Positions 11,954 to 23,400 of a stretch of 64,000 bases of DNA are shown one piece after another. This DNA comes from Bimastos eiseni (lineage: Eukaryota; Annelida; Clitellata; Crassiclitellata; Lumbricidae), in contig OY365822.1 in assembly GCA_959347315.1 (NCBI GenBank), positions 9,266,149 to 9,330,148 of the forward strand, read 5' to 3'. Under the pieces are notes generated by a model. The model was not told the origin of the DNA. It did no database searches and saw only the letters and a program-made list of their open reading frames with translations. The number at the start of each line of letters is the position of its first letter. Position 1 is the stretch's first letter. The position numbers and the translations under genes were made by a program.

Positions 11954-12145
11954 CCTCCCTCGCCATCTTTCTCTCTCTCTCTGTCTCTCTTTCTGTCTGT
12001 CTCTCCTTCTCCCTCTTTCTCTCTCTGTCTCTCCCTCTTTCTCTCACCTATTGCTGTCTCTATCCCTATCTCTTTTTCTATCTCTATTTCTGTCTCTGCC
12101 TCTGCCTCTGTTTCTGTCACTTCTGTTTCTGTCTCTCTCCAAATG
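11906..12145. repeat. (CT)n pyrimidine tract
   Basis: TCTCTCTG and CTCCCT units, strand-asymmetric. Confidence 0.9.
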
Positions 12146-12280
12146 TGTTTCGTAATTAGTCTTTGCATTGCGTATTTCTCAGAGGTGAGTTAGAATCAGT
12201 CTGCGTTTTTCTCTGTCTCTGTGCTTCAGTGGCTGCGCGTTAGCTTAATGCTCTTAATGTTCCTGCTCCCTATCTGTACA

Positions 12281-12385
12281 GACAGACAGACAGACACACA
12301 GACAGACACACACACATATACACACTTACACACACATATATATATATTGTCTATGCATGCTTTACCTCTATTATATATAATTATA
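12281..12385. repeat. (CAGA)n/(CA)n/(TA)n compound microsatellite
   Basis: CAGACAGA passes into CACACA and then TATATA. Confidence 0.9.
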
Positions 12386-12484
12386 TATGTATTCATAACA
12401 TTATATTTTATCTGTTTGAACTGACGGATGGATGGGTGAAAGGATGGAGTATTCAAGTGTTTTGTCTCTTCAATCAACCGTTCA

Positions 12485-12740
12485 TTGAATAAGGCGCGCA
12501 CAACCTCGCTTTCCATCGACCCTGCAGTCACTCCTCGACCGCCGAAGCCGAGTCCTGCATCGGAATCGTCAGGCAGTCGTTGTTCCTCCAGCCGCCGACC
12601 GCCCTGCACCCCACCTCCATCGCCCCTCAACCCTCCCAGAAGCCCTGGGGACGAGTTAGGCACCGAAGCGAACAGATATTTAGCCGAGAGGCACGCAAAG
12701 AGGAAACTCTGGAGCAAATCCCTAACGACACTCCGCCTGC
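12485..12740 (+). other. GC-rich open segment, possible exon or regulatory DNA
   Basis: It is open on both strands. On the plus strand, after GAATAAG, it encodes a Pro/Ser/Arg-rich stretch (PRPPKPSPASESSGSR...) and then GTEANRYLAERHAKRKLW. I recognise no family and no clear donor follows before the SINE at 12763. On the minus strand it is Gly/Arg-rich. Confidence 0.25.
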
Positions 12741-12762
12741 TTTTATTTGAACACATATATAC

Positions 12763-12965
12763 GGGATGCGGTGGCGTAGTGGTATGTGCTCTGCCTTGTA
12801 ACTGAGAGGTCGAAGGTTCGAACCCACCTCAAGTCACTGCGTATAGCGACCTTGGACGAGTTGTTCGCCCATAATTATCTCAGAGGAAAGCAATGGGAAA
12901 CCACCTCACACCCTCATCTCCGGATGACGCAAAGCGAATGCACCTGCCATCTGGTGGAGAACTCA
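12763..12965 (+). mobile_element. tRNA-derived SINE, copy 1
   Basis: A tRNA-like head carries an A box (TGGCGTAGTGGTA, 12772-12784) and a B box (GGTTCGAACCC, 12815-12825), followed by the shared body CAAGTCACTGCG, GCGACCTTGGAC, GGGAAACCACCTCAC. The tRNA-like part lacks a convincing cloverleaf and CCA, so it is not a functional tRNA gene. Confidence 0.8.
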
Positions 12966-14631
12966 TCATCTTCGTATACATGTAGATGTACACTTGCGTG
13001 CCCATGTAACCATAACCAAGAATTTTATTGGCTACTGACCAACCAATTAAGCAAACATAATATTGAGATCAAACAGCACAGAAAGGTTGACAGAGCACAA
13101 AAGGAGGAACCCTAAAGGTCCCGAGGTACCGCTAGCAGAGACACCCATTACAAAATTAGTAATAGCACGGTTATGCAAGTAAATTCAAGACAATGAACAA
13201 GAAAATTAATTACTTAACTAACATGTAACATTATAAAACAGAGGTATTAAGACTGTTAAGGCATAAAACTAGGAAACATAACTTTAATCTAGACAAGTAA
13301 TTCAATAAATTATAATGTTGCAGGTATTCTTTAAGCTTATTTTTAAACTGAGAGATGGTGGTTGACTGGCGTGTACATATAGTGTATATGACGTGTTCAG
13401 ATACTAGTCATATCTAAAACGCCTTGGCATGGATATTAATTTTATTGAAGTTATTTGTACACATGATTTTCTGATGACAGTTGGCCTATTTCAAAGCCAG
13501 TCATATTTTACCGTTGCGCGAAAAGTACAGTTTACAAGGTCCACAACCTAAGGGGGCTCGAACAGGTCACAGAAAATTGACACGAATATGATACCATAAT
13601 ATTAAAATCATAATTGTCTATAAAATAAAAGTCGAACAGTGCCAACTGCTCAGTTTGTTGAAAAAATCATTAGCGATGTGATAATTTTAACTTGCATTAC
13701 AACAAAAGTTTACATATATATACGTATATATGTCGTATAATAATTGTGACGAAAACGTGATGTCATGATGTTAAAATGAAAACAATGAGCTAGGGGTTTG
13801 GGGTAAGTAGGCCTACACTGGCAGTGAAAATCGTTTTATCTTAGCCGCTTGGCCTCAATCGAGCAGTAGGCCTAATTCATAGCAGGCCTAATATAAGGAA
13901 TTTCCTAAATAGAAGTTGTTTAATTAATGACGCATGAGATCTTGGTTGACACGAATAATCTTGGGCATAACACATGTTCCATATTCTGGGATATAATTTC
14001 TTGTACGCAATGATAAGAAATAAAGTTAGCTTTAACGCCAGACACTAGAGTTCTCTTTTGCAAATTCTGTTACAATATTTCAACTGTCAGTAAGTCATGA
14101 TCATATGGGTACAATAAAGAGTTGAATGAATATTTGTATCACAAAAACAAAACAGCGAAATTACAGGAAACTGAAGCGATGAATTCGCTAAAATTTTACG
14201 CATTTCTCAACGGGTTTGCATTCTGCGTGTATCAGCAACGCGGCCATTTTTGGTCCCGGACACCTTGTTGCCAAAATGGCGCGTCGGATTTGACGCAACC
14301 TGGTGTGTTACCTCGCGGGTCGTTAAACATCATTTATATGCATGCGCTGAGCTATACTGCAGCGCGCAGAAATTGAGGGATGTTTACGACCCTCTTTTCT
14401 CTCGTTTTCATCACCCCACAGCAGCCGACGGCAGAGGAGTAGGGATTATGGCCGACAACATAACTGACATGCTGTCATGGCGAAAAGGTCATGACCATTG
14501 ATTCATGTGTTCTTTGTCTGTGTATGTCACTATGTGTATATGTCTTCTTGTATGCGTACATGCATCTATGTATGCATGTACGCACGTCTATTTGTACGCT
14601 TCTATGTAGGTGTCTATGCATGTTTGCAAGA
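12966..14631. other. Unassigned AT-rich DNA
   Basis: No gene recognised. Several TAGGCCTA-type strings (for example 13808, 13868) occur. Confidence 0.4.
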
Positions 14632-14765
14632 ATGTGCCATAGCGCTTGGAATAAAATCCCTGTTGAAATATGTGGTTCTGGCAGCTATTATCTCTTCAAA
14701 CTGAAATTGAAAGATTACCTGCTATCAAATTTGCCTAAGTCACTCTTTTTTCTATTTCTTCCGAT
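14632..14765 (+). mobile_element. LINE ORF2 C-terminal fragment
   Basis: The translation HSAWNKIPVEICGSGSYYLF then KLKLKDYLL follows the W-N-x-L/I-P...F-K-x-x-L-K-x-Y-L signature that ends ORF2 of CR1/L2/Jockey-type LINEs. No reverse transcriptase core is attached. Confidence 0.55.
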
Positions 14766-15055
14766 TTGTCAATAGAATGGTCTAGTTAACTAGTTAAAAT
14801 ATTGTGTTCCATGTGATCAATGCTTTCTTATATCTTGCTTCTGTGACTATCTAGTAAGAGTAGCCCTGCTAGCGGGACCTATCATAATGGTCCCTTATAA
14901 CCCTATTGTTCCCAACTCATGTAAAATCGTCTAGCATAAGTATCTGTGATTAACTGTCATACTGTTGAGTTCAATCAAACACATGGTTATGGTTATGTAC
15001 AGATGCTTTAAAATCTGTATGCACGTATGCTTGCATGTGTGCGTGTTCGTATTTG

Positions 15056-15145
15056 TGTATGTATGTATGTATGTATGTATGTATGTATGTATGTATGTAT
15101 GTATGTATGTATGCATGTATGTATGTATGTATGTATGTATGTATG
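15056..15145. repeat. (GTAT)n tetranucleotide array
   Basis: About 22 nearly perfect units. Confidence 0.95.
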
Positions 15146-15559
15146 GAATTTTGTGTGCATGTATGCATGCTTTTCCCTTATTTGTTTGTGTTCGTCTTTT
15201 CGTGCAACGTTGAGTTCAACTCATCGGTTGTCATGTAATACTGACAACGGTCAACGGTTGTCCCTTGTTGTCTTGTTGCTCGGCTCATCGTTAATTTACC
15301 TCTGTCTTCGTCTTCCTGAATGAAGTCTCAGAGGGGAATGTGTTGAAGCGCCTCATAAATTTCGCTGTCTTGAAAGCCTTGTGGACGAACGTGCTTATAA
15401 TATATATGACGACTGACAATGAAGTCGGTCACTGTGGGATGGATGACTAGTTGTCAGAAATGACGACTCTGCTCGCCAGAGCAATGTGACACGAGTCAGA
15501 TGACACGAGCAATGCGACATGAGTAACTTGACACGAGCAATTCGACATATGCAATTGTA

Positions 15560-15745
15560 TTGTCTTGTCTTGTCTCACCTTATCTTGTTCTATTCTTTTA
15601 TTGTTCCACCTCGCATTGTTCTATCTTGTATTGTTCTGTCTTGCATTGTCTCGCCTTATCTTACTCTGTCTTGTCTTGTTTATCGTGTCTCACCTTGTAT
15701 TGTCTTACCTCGCCATGCCTTGTCTTACCTTGTACTTTCTTGGTA
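15560..15745. repeat. (TTGTC)n-like degenerate minisatellite
   Basis: TTGTCTTG, TCTCACCTTG and ATTGTTC variants repeated. Confidence 0.8.
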
Positions 15746-16184
15746 TCCTTGTCATATAGGGAGTGTAGGAAAGTTGGAGGAAGCAGAGGGGAGCGAACAG
15801 TATGGGACGAAAGGAGAGTATTCGATCTATTAGATGCCTGGTATAGTTTCCTATAGTCCTGGGCACCATTTATGGCATTGCTTTTATGAATTTATGTAGC
15901 GCATCATTGAGTACAAACCACCCAAATAGCGCTATAACACGTTAGTGACGGCCATAGCAAAATGAGAGACGAACCTTCGAGAGGAGAATATTTAGGATGC
16001 ATCTCAGTGTCATGACGAATGGCTTCCTTTCCGTTACTCCAGCGATTCTTTTTCCTTTTCCTTCACCTTGATTTGTTGACCAATTTTCCACTCCACTTAC
16101 TCCTCCTTCTCCTCCTGAAGTGGAAAGATAGTGAGGAGATAGAGCTAATGGAGGCCTAATGACTGAATAGAGGCCTATATAAAG

Positions 16185-16310
16185 GTTATATATACATATA
16201 TATATATATGTATATATATATATACATATATATATGTACATTATATATACATATATATGTATATATATATATATTACGATAATATATATACATATACATA
16301 TATATAGCAC
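16185..16310. repeat. (TA)n tract
   Basis: TATATACATATATA repeats, adjoining the 3' side of the LINE fragment at 16320. Confidence 0.92.
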
Positions 16311-16319
16311 CGCCAATAT

Positions 16320-16640
16320 AAAAATTTTAGGGATTATCAATAATATGATAGAACTCTGCGTGTGTCTGTACAAGATGTCACCAATTTCATATATATAAGA
16401 AAATTCGTTCTTACTCTTCCCCAGATGCATAACTGAACACTTTTCCAAAATTATAAGCATCTGCCAGTCATGTGACCACCTGACAAGTCTTTGTAGATCT
16501 TCCTGCAGTATTTCCTCCTATTTTTCATCACCCATTGCTCTATATGGTTTGGATAAGCCGCCAATTAAAAATATTCAGGTAATTCCATTATTTATGTCAT
16601 TAATTAAAATTGCGAACAGAAATCACCCAAGAACTGATCA
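16320..16640 (-). mobile_element. LINE reverse-transcriptase fragment, degenerate
   Basis: On the minus strand it encodes LFAILINDINNGIT, then (after a stop) EDLQRLVRWSHDWQM and KCSVMHLGKS, the conserved L-x-I-N-D and L-W-S-x-x-W-Q-M-x-F-N-x-x-K-C-x-V-M-H-x-G stretch of CR1-like LINE reverse transcriptases. It is interrupted by a stop and runs into a TA-rich tract on the left. Confidence 0.65.
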
Positions 16641-16677
16641 CTGTTGTTTCTGCAACTACAATGTAGCTACTACAGCC

Positions 16678-17085
16678 GTTACTTCCCTCTTATCTACTAC
16701 TACTACTGCAACTTTCGCCATACTACTACAACTACTTCCCCTACTACTACTACTACTACTTTCCACTCCTACACCCCCCTACTACAACTTCCCACTACTA
16801 CTACTACTACTTACCCTACTTCCACTGCTACTACTTCCCACTCCTATTTCCCCCTACAACTACTTCCCACTACTCCACCTACTACTACTTCCCCTACTCC
16901 ACCTACTACTACTTCCCACTACTCCTTCCACCTACTACTACTTCCTCTACTACTTCCCACTCCTACTTCCCCTACTACTACTTCCCACTACTCCACCTAC
17001 TCCACCTTCCCCCTACTACTACTTTCCACTACTCCACCTTCCCCTACTACTACTAGTACTACTTCTACTACTGCTACTACTACAA
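16678..17085. repeat. (CTA)n/CTTCCC compound tract
   Basis: 400 bp of CTA triplets with CTTCCCCTACTCCAC blocks, the longest CTA tract in the window, 350 bp before repeat copy C. Confidence 0.92.
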
Positions 17086-17436
17086 CTCCACTAGGTTTGT
17101 GTCGAAGAAGCGGAATCACGTCACTGCAGCAAAATAGGATTCGTGGCATGTGTAGTAGCAATCCGTAAACGTTCATTATCATGGCCACGTAACCCAAACC
17201 TGACAGTATCCGGTGCGATGTGTTCCTTGCCGAAAGACGGGGAGGTGAGCCTAGGTTATCTGATTGGATTAGCCTCGCGCTAATCTCGTCCAAACTGAGA
17301 TAATAGATCGTGAGATTGAAGAGGAGAAACGCCAAGCGGCGCGTTTTTTAAACAAGATGTCTGTCTATACCAGACACAACCTCGGCTCCAAGAAATCTAT
17401 ACTAGACGAATGGTTACTCGTCAAATATCCAAACCC

Positions 17437-17540
17437 CGCAACTGTTTGCACTCTGACAGCGCCAGTCCCAAGCCTGGGTAAAGGAGGAGGGCGACGCTAA
17501 TGATCTATGTTATCCCACAGTGTCGTTAAATTGAAACTAC
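17437..17540 (+). repeat. Stem-loop/(CTA)n-tail repeat family, copy C
   Basis: This is the best-preserved copy: CTGTTTGCACTCTGACAGCG, CCCAAGCCTGGGTAAAGGAG, stem CGACGCT (17492-17498)/AGTGTCG (17519-17525), then a short GAAACTACTACT tail. Confidence 0.75.
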
Positions 17541-18372
17541 TACTCGTCAAATATCGTGTACACGTCTTACTCTTAAAAATAGATGTCGCCCCAAAAACAT
17601 TTTGCTTCTAATTGAAAACATGACGTGTTAAACATCCAAAGGCTTTTGAAAATTCATGCTGGTCTACCTATCCATCAATTTACCTTCATAGCTAAAGGTT
17701 AATGAATCAGTTTGTTATTTCAACAAGTGTTGAAAATTCCTGCCATCCATTATCGCCCCAAAACTAGTGACATGACGCTACATAGGGACTTTCCTGTCCT
17801 GTGCATGATAGGTCCTTGGTGCGGGTTTAACACCTGCGGACGTTGATTGCCTGGACGTCTCGTATGGGCTTGGCGTCTGGCCTCGTCTATAATAGAATCG
17901 CTTTGCGTTGAAACTATTGACGGCGCATACTAATCAACGAACAATAAATGAACAGCAGAGGCAGCGCTCTTGAATAAGCTGGTGCCCTGTGCTTGGCTTA
18001 ATATTGGCGCTTTAAAAGTTTGGAGATTACGATTACCATTTCGAACGAATGTGCTTCGTAGCAGTCAGACGACCAATCAGAGCATCTGCCAGACACTTAG
18101 GTGTATCAATAGTATTGGTTGAGTATGAAGCTATTGAGAGCACTTAATTCTGGCCACACTTTTTTTTTTGTCCAGACCACCGTTGACCTTTGACGGGACG
18201 TATCCATGTGCTGGGCAGAATCACGGGTGGATGAATTGGATGGACGGAATGATTGTCAGATGCCATCAGTGGAGTCGCTTTGACACAAGGTCGCGCGTAT
18301 CTATACGCTTTCCGCGGGAAAAACTCCCGTATTAGCCGTTGAAAGGGATAAGGGCTGCCGAGGAATAGGCGA
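17541..18372. other. Unassigned DNA
   Basis: Mostly unique, no supported gene. Confidence 0.4.
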
Positions 18373-18654
18373 TTGGAGGGAAAACACATCGGGGAAACGA
18401 ATTGCAGACTTAAACGGAATAGAGCAAAGAAGATGTACGCGGAGGCGGATAACGAGGAGGAGAAGGAGATGGAAGAGCTAGAGACAGAGACGGAACAGGG
18501 AAATTTGATACGGAGAGATATAGAGGAAGGTGAGGATCACAATGAAGAGGGAGAGAAGGGAAAAGGGAAACGGAGAAATAGGAAGAGGAGGACACAAAGG
18601 ATGAGTTCGAGTGAGAGACTGAGTAATGACTGATGGAAAGAGTGATAAAAAGAC

Positions 18655-18745
18655 AGTATATAGAAACGATATATATATAGTAACGACAATTTATATATAC
18701 ATTATTTTTATAAATATATAATATATATATATATATACATATAAC
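18655..18745. repeat. TA-rich tract
   Basis: TATATATA runs after a purine-rich stretch (18373-18640) whose Glu/Lys-rich frame is not a convincing gene. Confidence 0.85.
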
Positions 18746-19128
18746 GGCCAAAACATTATTCAATGACCATATTTGATTGCATCATTTATGTATACCATAA
18801 TTCCATAATAACAGATAAGGCATCTAGCAGCTTACCTCATCTATAAACCACAAGTAAAATAATGTAATATATACAATTTTACAGAATAGATTAGAATGAT
18901 CTAAATTAACCAATTGAAGGCCGAAATTTCATTTACATGAACATTTAATTTCATGGTATACTTCCCTCGTAGACCACAATCGAATCATGTTTCATAGAGT
19001 ATCCTGGTATATATTATGAGGGTGTCACCATGAGGCCGCATGTAGGCGTGACCCCGTCATATTTGGGCCCCCGGGTCACAAATGTGTAGTCGGTAACCTT
19101 AAGTGTTACGGCTCCACATAAATTGTCG

Positions 19129-19220
19129 TTACTATTATTATCATTATTATTGTGATTGTTATTATTATTATTATTGTTATTGTTATTGTTATTATTATTA
19201 TTATTATTATTATTGTTATT
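19129..19220. repeat. (ATT)n microsatellite
   Basis: ATT/GTT triplets, about 350 bp downstream of the P4HA stop codon. Confidence 0.93.
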
Positions 19221-19574
19221 AATTGGCGGAATATAATTGTATATTAGTAATATTACAAGTTGCAAATAAGTGCAAGTGGTAAGTTAGTCAGTAAGTTTGC
19301 ATTCTCCTTCCCCTCCTTCCCTTCATCATCATGAGCAACAACTGCGACCTACTCAGAAACGTTATTTGCCCAGCCACAACTAAGAGTGACGACGTAATCA
19401 GCTTATAGATTATACGCAGGAACACACCGATATCTTTCGATGCAAACGTCTTTTGTACAGGCAAGAGATGTTTCTCTGTTGTGAACGTCTTCTAGCGTCT
19501 AATCTATAAGTCCCTCTCCTGTCTCTCTCTATATCTCACACACTCTCTCTCTCTCACTCTTTGTGCAAATCCAT

Positions 19575-19648
19575 CTAGATATCCTTGATCCGATCGCTGC
19601 AGCGTCTGTGAAACTCCTGTCCGTGTTCTCGAATCCATTTGTTGGCCA
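19575..19648 (-). CDS. P4HA: P4HA exon 13 (C-terminus)
   Basis: Two nucleotides complete the valine of the KWV motif, then [16 protein letters not shown] and an eight-residue tail ending at TAG (19575-19577). The N-K-W-x-x-E/H-x-G-Q-E-F motif is diagnostic. The acceptor is TCGATGCAG. Confidence 0.94.
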
Positions 19649-20458
19649 CTGCATCGAAAATAAAAACAGATTTATTTATAGAAGGTCATCACCGTCCATT
19701 TCAGATAAACAATCTGTCAACTACACACAGGCAGACTCTCACACACATGCACATGCGTACATTTGGGTATATAGGCCTATGCACAAGCATAATTATTTTG
19801 ATTTATGCATAGAGATGAGAATTCATCTACCTCGCGTCGGCCTATAGTCCTACAGTATATATAGTTATATACTTTTTTAATTTTAATAAATTTCCATTGC
19901 ATGTATATATATGTATGCATATATATACAGATAAAAAGAGAGGAGAGAGAGAAATAGAGAGAATGATAGAGAGAGAGACAGACAGACAGAGTTTTAGCGT
20001 CAAAGAATTGTAGATTGAACTTGAGATAAATGCAAATGGCGCTTGGTCGATATGCAGAGCGACTGGCTAGACGAATTGGATGGTGTAGGCCTACGAGAGA
20101 CTGAGGCAGGGACAGAAACAGAGGAAGAGGAAGAGGCAGAGGCAGAGGCAGAGACAGAGACATAAGCAGAGCCAGAAAAGAGACAGAGACAGAGGCAGAG
20201 GCAGAAGCAGAGACAGAGACAGAGAAGGAGAAAGAGAAAGAGGCAGAGGCAGAGATAGAGGCAGAGACAGATTATACGAATGTTGGGTGCAGAGGAAGAA
20301 GACGGAGTGATCAGAGAGAATGATCAAGAAGGAAAAGGACAAGTGGAAGGAACTAGAGAGAGATTCAGAGACAGTAAAATAGAGAAACAGACAGGCAGAC
20401 AGGCAGACATACAAAGAAAGAGAGAGATATAGATAGAAAGAGAGAGAGAGAGATAGAT

Positions 20459-20495
<37 letters not shown>

Positions 20496-23400
20496 GTCAC
20501 TGAATGAGAACGACAGAAAGGAAAAAAGAGTACGATAAAGGTGCTATGGAGACTGGATGTTGGATTACGAGAGATGGGAAAACAGACAGATTGGCAATAG
20601 AAAAATACAATGGAGAGATTACAATGGAGAGGAACAGTTATATAGCCCAGGTTCATATAACGAATGCAGCCATGCTCGCCCATCACTTTACCGATATAAC
20701 ATCATGCATATAATGTATATATACATATATACACCTTTCTAGATCTGTGCGAATATCTCCATATATATATATATATATAAGCACACAAAAAACGCAATTA
20801 TGCGCGCATGAGATAATATAATCTATGCACTAGGAAATCTAATAATATTATAAAGAAGAAAAGCATGTATGATCAATTCTACCGATTGCTACCAATTTCT
20901 GCACGAATACGTTTTAGCAACCAAGAAAAAAAGAGGGGATTTCTCATTCACGAGTGCTGCAGCAAATCAGAGTGGTTGCCCAAAGGGTAGTCCGTGTAAA
21001 TGACTCCTTATATATAGGCGAGCATGGGGAAAATCCGGGTACTTCAGCTAGTTACATATATGCATACATGCAGACATGCACACCTGCTTAGTTACTCAAC
21101 ATCTCATAATTTTATACTGACCGGTCTACATCAAAACCTACCCCACTTGTCGCCTATTAGAACGGGACAAGCGGCGTGAAGGGAGTTCGCATCCATCTGC
21201 CCATCGCTTTTGTAGTTGTACCAGAAGACAGCCGCATTCTTCAAAATTAGACACATTTAATGCGGAGAAATCTAGGCTTGTAATAAAATAATAAAGGCAG
21301 ATTAAAAACAATGAGGAATTTGGTAACTATGATATGGCTGTTAGATTCGCGGAGGCCGAGGCCGATATAGCACATCTGAAAACAGGAGACAGATATAGAC
21401 GCACTAGGCAGAGGCAAAGACATAGGCAGAGGCAAAGACATAGGCAGAGGCATAGACAGAGGCAGAGATAAAGACAAAGCAGAGGTTGAGGCAAGATACA
21501 GAGACAGGCACATACACAAATAATTTATATAAGTATAGGGCATGGAACAGTAAACCTATAGTTATATTAATAAGCAAAATGGGGGCCTTGTATGGCTGAT
21601 ATGCAGTTAAAGTCTACTCATGCAATAACTCGTAATCATCCGATCATACTATGACTTGTAATCAAATTGTTTGACTTACTAATGCACGCGAATAATATAA
21701 CATGTACATATAAGGCGGAGCTGACTTGCACGAATCTATATGACACGCATACGTATAATGATACACATTGCATGCGTATATTAATTCAGAAATTCATACA
21801 ATTAATTCATTATGGAAATTTATATTGTGCCCATTCAAGGTTACTACTCCGGAGCACTCCCAACTCAACTCCGGCTGAACAGAACGGTCTTTTAAGGCTT
21901 CTAAAATGCATCTGTGGGAGCCCTAGGCAAAAAACAATACATGCCCCATACACAGACAAAAAAATACATGCATATACATAAACGCATCTGATGGGTCTTC
22001 AACCTCTCACTCAAGCCAGTGTGCTAAATAGAGAGAATTGTGTTGCAGGGCAAGATTACTGGAGAAGAACATTCTGGAACCTGTGCGGCGCAATATTCCT
22101 CCGAAACAGATTGTTTCTCTTGTAATTATTCTTAGTATATTCTCCCCCTATGAATTGTTTCCTCTTGACGACCTTTACCAGGCGTTGCTTCAGTACTGCA
22201 TAGCATTGCGAGTAGCAAGCATGGCGATACGAAGACGGCAGCAATTGCCAGAGATAATGCGACGAGGGAATAGTCTGTCTCCGTCTTACTTTGATGGGCT
22301 TCGTCCAGAGATTGATCAGAGGAAAGACGGTAGCTCCACCAACTTCCACTTCATTTAGCTGTCCAGACAAAAATAGGACCGATATATAGCCTAATTGACG
22401 CAACAACAGAATAACAATGACTGTATTGGGCCTAGCACACATTTCGGAGAATATTTCACTTTGCATTATATGCAGAAAATATTTAGCGGTCAATTATCTT
22501 TGTCTTACAAGGCACCAGCACATTTTTGCATTGCATTGTATTGCATTTTCGTTTATTCATGACTTGCTGTTATAACGCAAATGGTAATAACGGTAGGTGA
22601 TTACGCGGTTTATGGATTTAGAGACTAAACAGTAACTGCGTCAGACACTGAGCTGTTCGGCACTATAAGTATAGTTCTAATGGCAATAATTTGACCAGTT
22701 TGAAATGTTGAGCGTAAGCAGCTAGATATTATATTTGTAAGCATTTGGCGTTATTTGAATCACAATATCAATACATAGACCAAAAACCAGTACAGCCTAC
22801 AGTGTATAATCGGATTGTAGTTTACAACGGAGAACATTTTGTAACAGGACTCAATGTTACAGAACTATGTGTTACAGAACCAGATGTTACAAAAACTTTA
22901 TGCTACGGAGCTTAACGTTACGGAACTTTGTGTTACAAAACTGTGTTTCAGTAGTTAATGTTACTTAATGTTACAAAAATGGGTGGTACCTAGACCCAAC
23001 GACACAAGGGGTGCGTACAGAAAAGGGTAAAAATATTTTGACAATTTTTAAGACAAATACCAATTGATTTCATCTTACAAATGAAGCAATATTCTAGAAT
23101 TATCGGTGCACATTCCATATAATATATACCTACGTACACTCACACATACATATATATATATAAAACTGCATATATAAATACATGCATAGACTATAATAAC
23201 AAACGCTCTGGAAGTTTTACTTTCACAAATAACATACTGGTACATTTAAGTTATTAGGCTATAGTGATGGGTGATGCATAGACAATGTTTAGTTCATTAA
23301 TGTCGTCTTACGTAGATCATGAACGTAGCCATCCTGTCACCGAAAGCACGTAGTTCCGGTGACGCTTTGTTTCCGGGCCGGTGTCGATTCTTATAGTCAC

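Noticed and set aside
12763..12840. Functional tRNA gene
   Set aside because: A and B boxes are present, but arms do not pair convincingly and the sequence continues into a SINE body found in other copies.
15056..15145. CRISPR-like array
   Set aside because: A plain tetranucleotide microsatellite with no spacers, in a eukaryotic genome.
18373..18633. Glu/Lys-rich 86-codon frame
   Set aside because: Purine-rich low-complexity DNA, no family match and no convincing exon borders.
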